This document shows, one piece after another, positions 62,301 through 64,000 of a stretch of 64,000 nucleotides of DNA (positions are counted from its first letter, which is position 1; each line of letters starts with the position of its first letter). The DNA lies in the NCBI RefSeq assembly GCF_900215515.1, contig NZ_OBEI01000002.1:1-64000 (forward strand), given 5' to 3'. The DNA is from Persephonella hydrogeniphila (GTDB lineage: Bacteria; Aquificota; Aquificia; Aquificales; Hydrogenothermaceae). Both the position numbers and the translations under genes were made by a program. The notes under the pieces are model-generated. The model did not search any database. It was not told the DNA's origin and saw only the letters and a program-made list of their open reading frames with translations.

Positions 62301-64000
62301 TCAGTTATTGAGATACCAGTCATAAAACAGGTATATATATTCCAAATTTTTGCTCTCTGTGAGAAATCTTCTTTTTCTCTCATCCTGTACATAGTTCAAT
62401 AAAAAACTGTTTATCTTTTCTTGTGGAAAGATATCTGTATACCAGTTGAACATCTCAGATACCATAACAGCATTCTCTTCGGGGTATATAAGGACTTCAG
62501 AGCTTCCTACAAAATCCTTTACAGCTTTTTTTATCTCTAAATCAGGATTTTCCGGCTGGATATACCTTAAAGGGGGAGACGACTGGGTTCCTCTAACCAG
62601 AGAAATTATAAGCTCTTCTCTGTTTTCAAACTCTTTAAGAATGTTCTCTATATCTGTTAATGAGTAATTCTTACCGTTTATATTGTACTTTATTTTTGTA
62701 AAGAAACCTTCAACTTCCTTTACAGTTCTTTTGATTTTCATTTTCAGTATAAAATCAATAACCATCATATTGTAAATGTTCACCCAGAAAGATTTTCTCT
62801 CTGATTCTTTCAAAGATGACAGATCAAACTTTTGGAGCTTACCTGCTATATTCTGAAACAGTTTGTATTCTGGAGACAGTTTTATCCTTCTATAATCTAC
62901 AGAACCGTTTTTCACATATTTCTCAAGTATCTCTTTTGTTAAGTAGTTAAATTCCTTAAATATTTCCGGTGGAGATTTTATTGATATACCATTCTTGTCA
63001 GGATTAACAACAATCTCATCTGCTACCGTATTTATATATATACCTATATTTTTTCTCAGGTTATTTGATTTTATGTAATCGTAGTATAGATCTATAAAAA
63101 GAGCAGCTGTCCAAGAAAAATCCTCAGTTCCGTACCCTGTTCCATATCTTGAATCAAAATATTCATAAAATCCGAATCTAACAGGAAGTTCAAGTATTGT
63201 TTTTTCAAGATGTTCTGCTTTTTGTTTAAACCTGTACCTCTTCAACCCCTGAAACAGCATCCAGTTTATATTTATCCAGACGGGCCCCCTCCAGTAATTT
63301 TTCGTACTGAAATCTTTTTTTGTTTTGTCATAATTAGGTATAGCAAAACAGTTCTCTTCGTGAATTTCACAGAAGCTTGCAGAGTTCATGTACTCAAGGA
63401 GTTTTAATGCCTGAGAGTGGGATGCAACTCCACCGAAAAGAGGCATAAATCCGGCAGACGTTTCAACCTTTATCTGCTTTTTTTCTATATAGTCATAAGC
63501 ATAAAATATACCTTTATTCCCATCATAAAGGGTATCTCTCATTGATCTTGCTGTAGATAAATACCACTCTTCAGCCTGTTTGTAATCTTCTCCTAATATG
63601 TCTGCTATTTTAATGAGAGCTTCATTTGACGCAGAAAGTACAGAGTTAAAAAGGGGATCTATAACTATAAAAGGACACTCATGGAATATTTTTCTTTCTT
63701 CATATCTGTTTTTTCTAAAAAGATCTACAAGATATATATACCTTTTGTAATCTTCGTCTTTAGGTCTTTGTTCAGGATTTATTATTTTATCGTCTTTTCT
63801 GATAAAGTCTGGAACTTTTACCTGTGAGAGATCTATTTTCTCAAGAACAGGATCCCACATAGGTGAATTATCCATACCAGATTCCCAAGGATGTCTTATG
63901 TAAATAAGCCCATTATCGTCTGGATTCCTTTCAAGGTAAAAGTATCTGTGCAGTTTCATAAGTCTCGGAAATAGCCATCTTAAAAAATCTTTTACTTTTC
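62301..64000 (-). CDS. GH63/trehalase-like glycosidase fused to DUF547 (partial)
   Basis: The frame is open to the right edge, so the true start lies outside. The visible N part has the (alpha/alpha)6 glycosidase landmarks: IRHPWESGMDNSPMWDP, GVASHSQALKL, KNYWRGPVWININW and GTGYGTEDFSWTAA. The rest (about the last 230 aa) is DUF547: FWVNIYNMMVIDFI, SLTDIENILKEF, and the RGTQSSPPLRYIQP end. GH63-type relatives hydrolyse mannosylglycerate, glucosylglycerate or oligosaccharides. The fusion with DUF547 is uncommon to me. Confidence 0.86.
   Translation of the reverse strand, partial: KVKDFLRWLFPRLMKLHRYFYLERNPDDNGLIYIRHPWESGMDNSPMWDPVLEKIDLSQVKVPDFIRKDDKIINPEQRPKDEDYKRYIYLVDLFRKNRYEERKIFHECPFIVIDPLFNSVLSASNEALIKIADILGEDYKQAEEWYLSTARSMRDTLYDGNKGIFYAYDYIEKKQIKVETSAGFMPLFGGVASHSQALKLLEYMNSASFCEIHEENCFAIPNYDKTKKDFSTKNYWRGPVWININWMLFQGLKRYRFKQKAEHLEKTILELPVRFGFYEYFDSRYGTGYGTEDFSWTAALFIDLYYDYIKSNNLRKNIGIYINTVADEIVVNPDKNGISIKSPPEIFKEFNYLTKEILEKYVKNGSVDYRRIKLSPEYKLFQNIAGKLQKFDLSSLKESERKSFWVNIYNMMVIDFILKMKIKRTVKEVEGFFTKIKYNINGKNYSLTDIENILKEFENREELIISLVRGTQSSPPLRYIQPENPDLEIKKAVKDFVGSSEVLIYPEENAVMVSEMFNWYTDIFPQEKINSFLLNYVQDERKRRFLTESKNLEYIYLFYDWYLNN

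Overview
The window is low-GC bacterial DNA, about one third G+C by eye. It fits a thermophilic, sulfur/hydrogen-type chemolithotroph of the Aquificota, most likely Hydrogenothermaceae (Persephonella/Sulfurihydrogenibium-like). That assignment rests on gene style and content: a DsrE2-like sulfur protein, multihaem cytochromes, a LonB-type protease, rpsU next to yqeY, and inteins in glmS and a nucleotide-sugar dehydrogenase. It is an inference, because only about 50 nt of 16S rRNA are present.

Layout. Positions 1-625 hold the 5' end of a 16S rRNA gene and a tRNA-Pro/Arg/fMet cluster just upstream of it, all on the minus strand. Near-consensus sigma70-type promoters precede the cluster, the 16S gene and a separate tRNA-Asn. 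Positions 620-9600 carry housekeeping genes: ppa, a SagB-type nitroreductase, valS with a large insertion in its zinc ribbon, and argG. A small His/Cys-rich exported protein paired with an outer-membrane barrel and a TPR protein follow. Positions 9611-32716 form a surface-polysaccharide locus. Wzz is on the plus strand. Everything else is one almost gap-free minus-strand operon of about 21 kb, read from rfbF (32716) towards 10768. It encodes a CDP-3,6-dideoxyhexose branch (rfbF, a reductase/epimerase, an RmlC-like epimerase, rfbG, rfbH), a Wzx flippase, six glycosyltransferases, an asparagine synthetase-like amidotransferase, two Wzy/WaaL-type membrane proteins, the complete dTDP-L-rhamnose set, a WecA/TagO-type initiating transferase, and a HepT/MntA toxin-antitoxin pair at the 3' end.

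Positions 32870-36200 are a decay zone. They hold a truncated wzx, a vapBC pair whose toxin lost its middle, a cysQ 5' fragment joined to a sat 3' fragment, and an AAA/DUF4143 ATPase gene split by a complete IS982-family element (7-bp target duplication, terminal inverted repeats). Positions 36250-44540 form a second minus-strand sugar-nucleotide block: glmS, ugd, a second HepT/MntA pair, a small exported Ada-type zinc-domain protein, and a TviB/WbpO-type UDP-sugar dehydrogenase. Both glmS and the UDP-sugar dehydrogenase carry full-length LAGLIDADG inteins inserted in active-site motifs. The ugd gene between them seems to start at CTG.

Positions 44600-64000 hold a thioredoxin-like gene, dxr, rseP, a dsrE2-like gene, the rpsU-yqeY-cvpA group, a PAS sensory protein, ahpC with a Fur-like box over its promoter, recJ, a nitronate monooxygenase-like gene, a LonB-type protease, a DUF2914 protein, heptahaem and pentahaem cytochromes c flanking purN, and a right-edge GH63-like/DUF547 fusion that runs off the window.

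How the parts fit. GlmS feeds UDP-GlcNAc, and the intein-bearing dehydrogenase and Ugd make uronic-acid sugar nucleotides. RfbABCD and RfbFGH make deoxy sugars. The WecA-type transferase, glycosyltransferases, Wzx, Wzy and Wzz assemble them. The most unusual biology is the pair of inteins in two enzymes of one sugar-nucleotide supply line within 8 kb.
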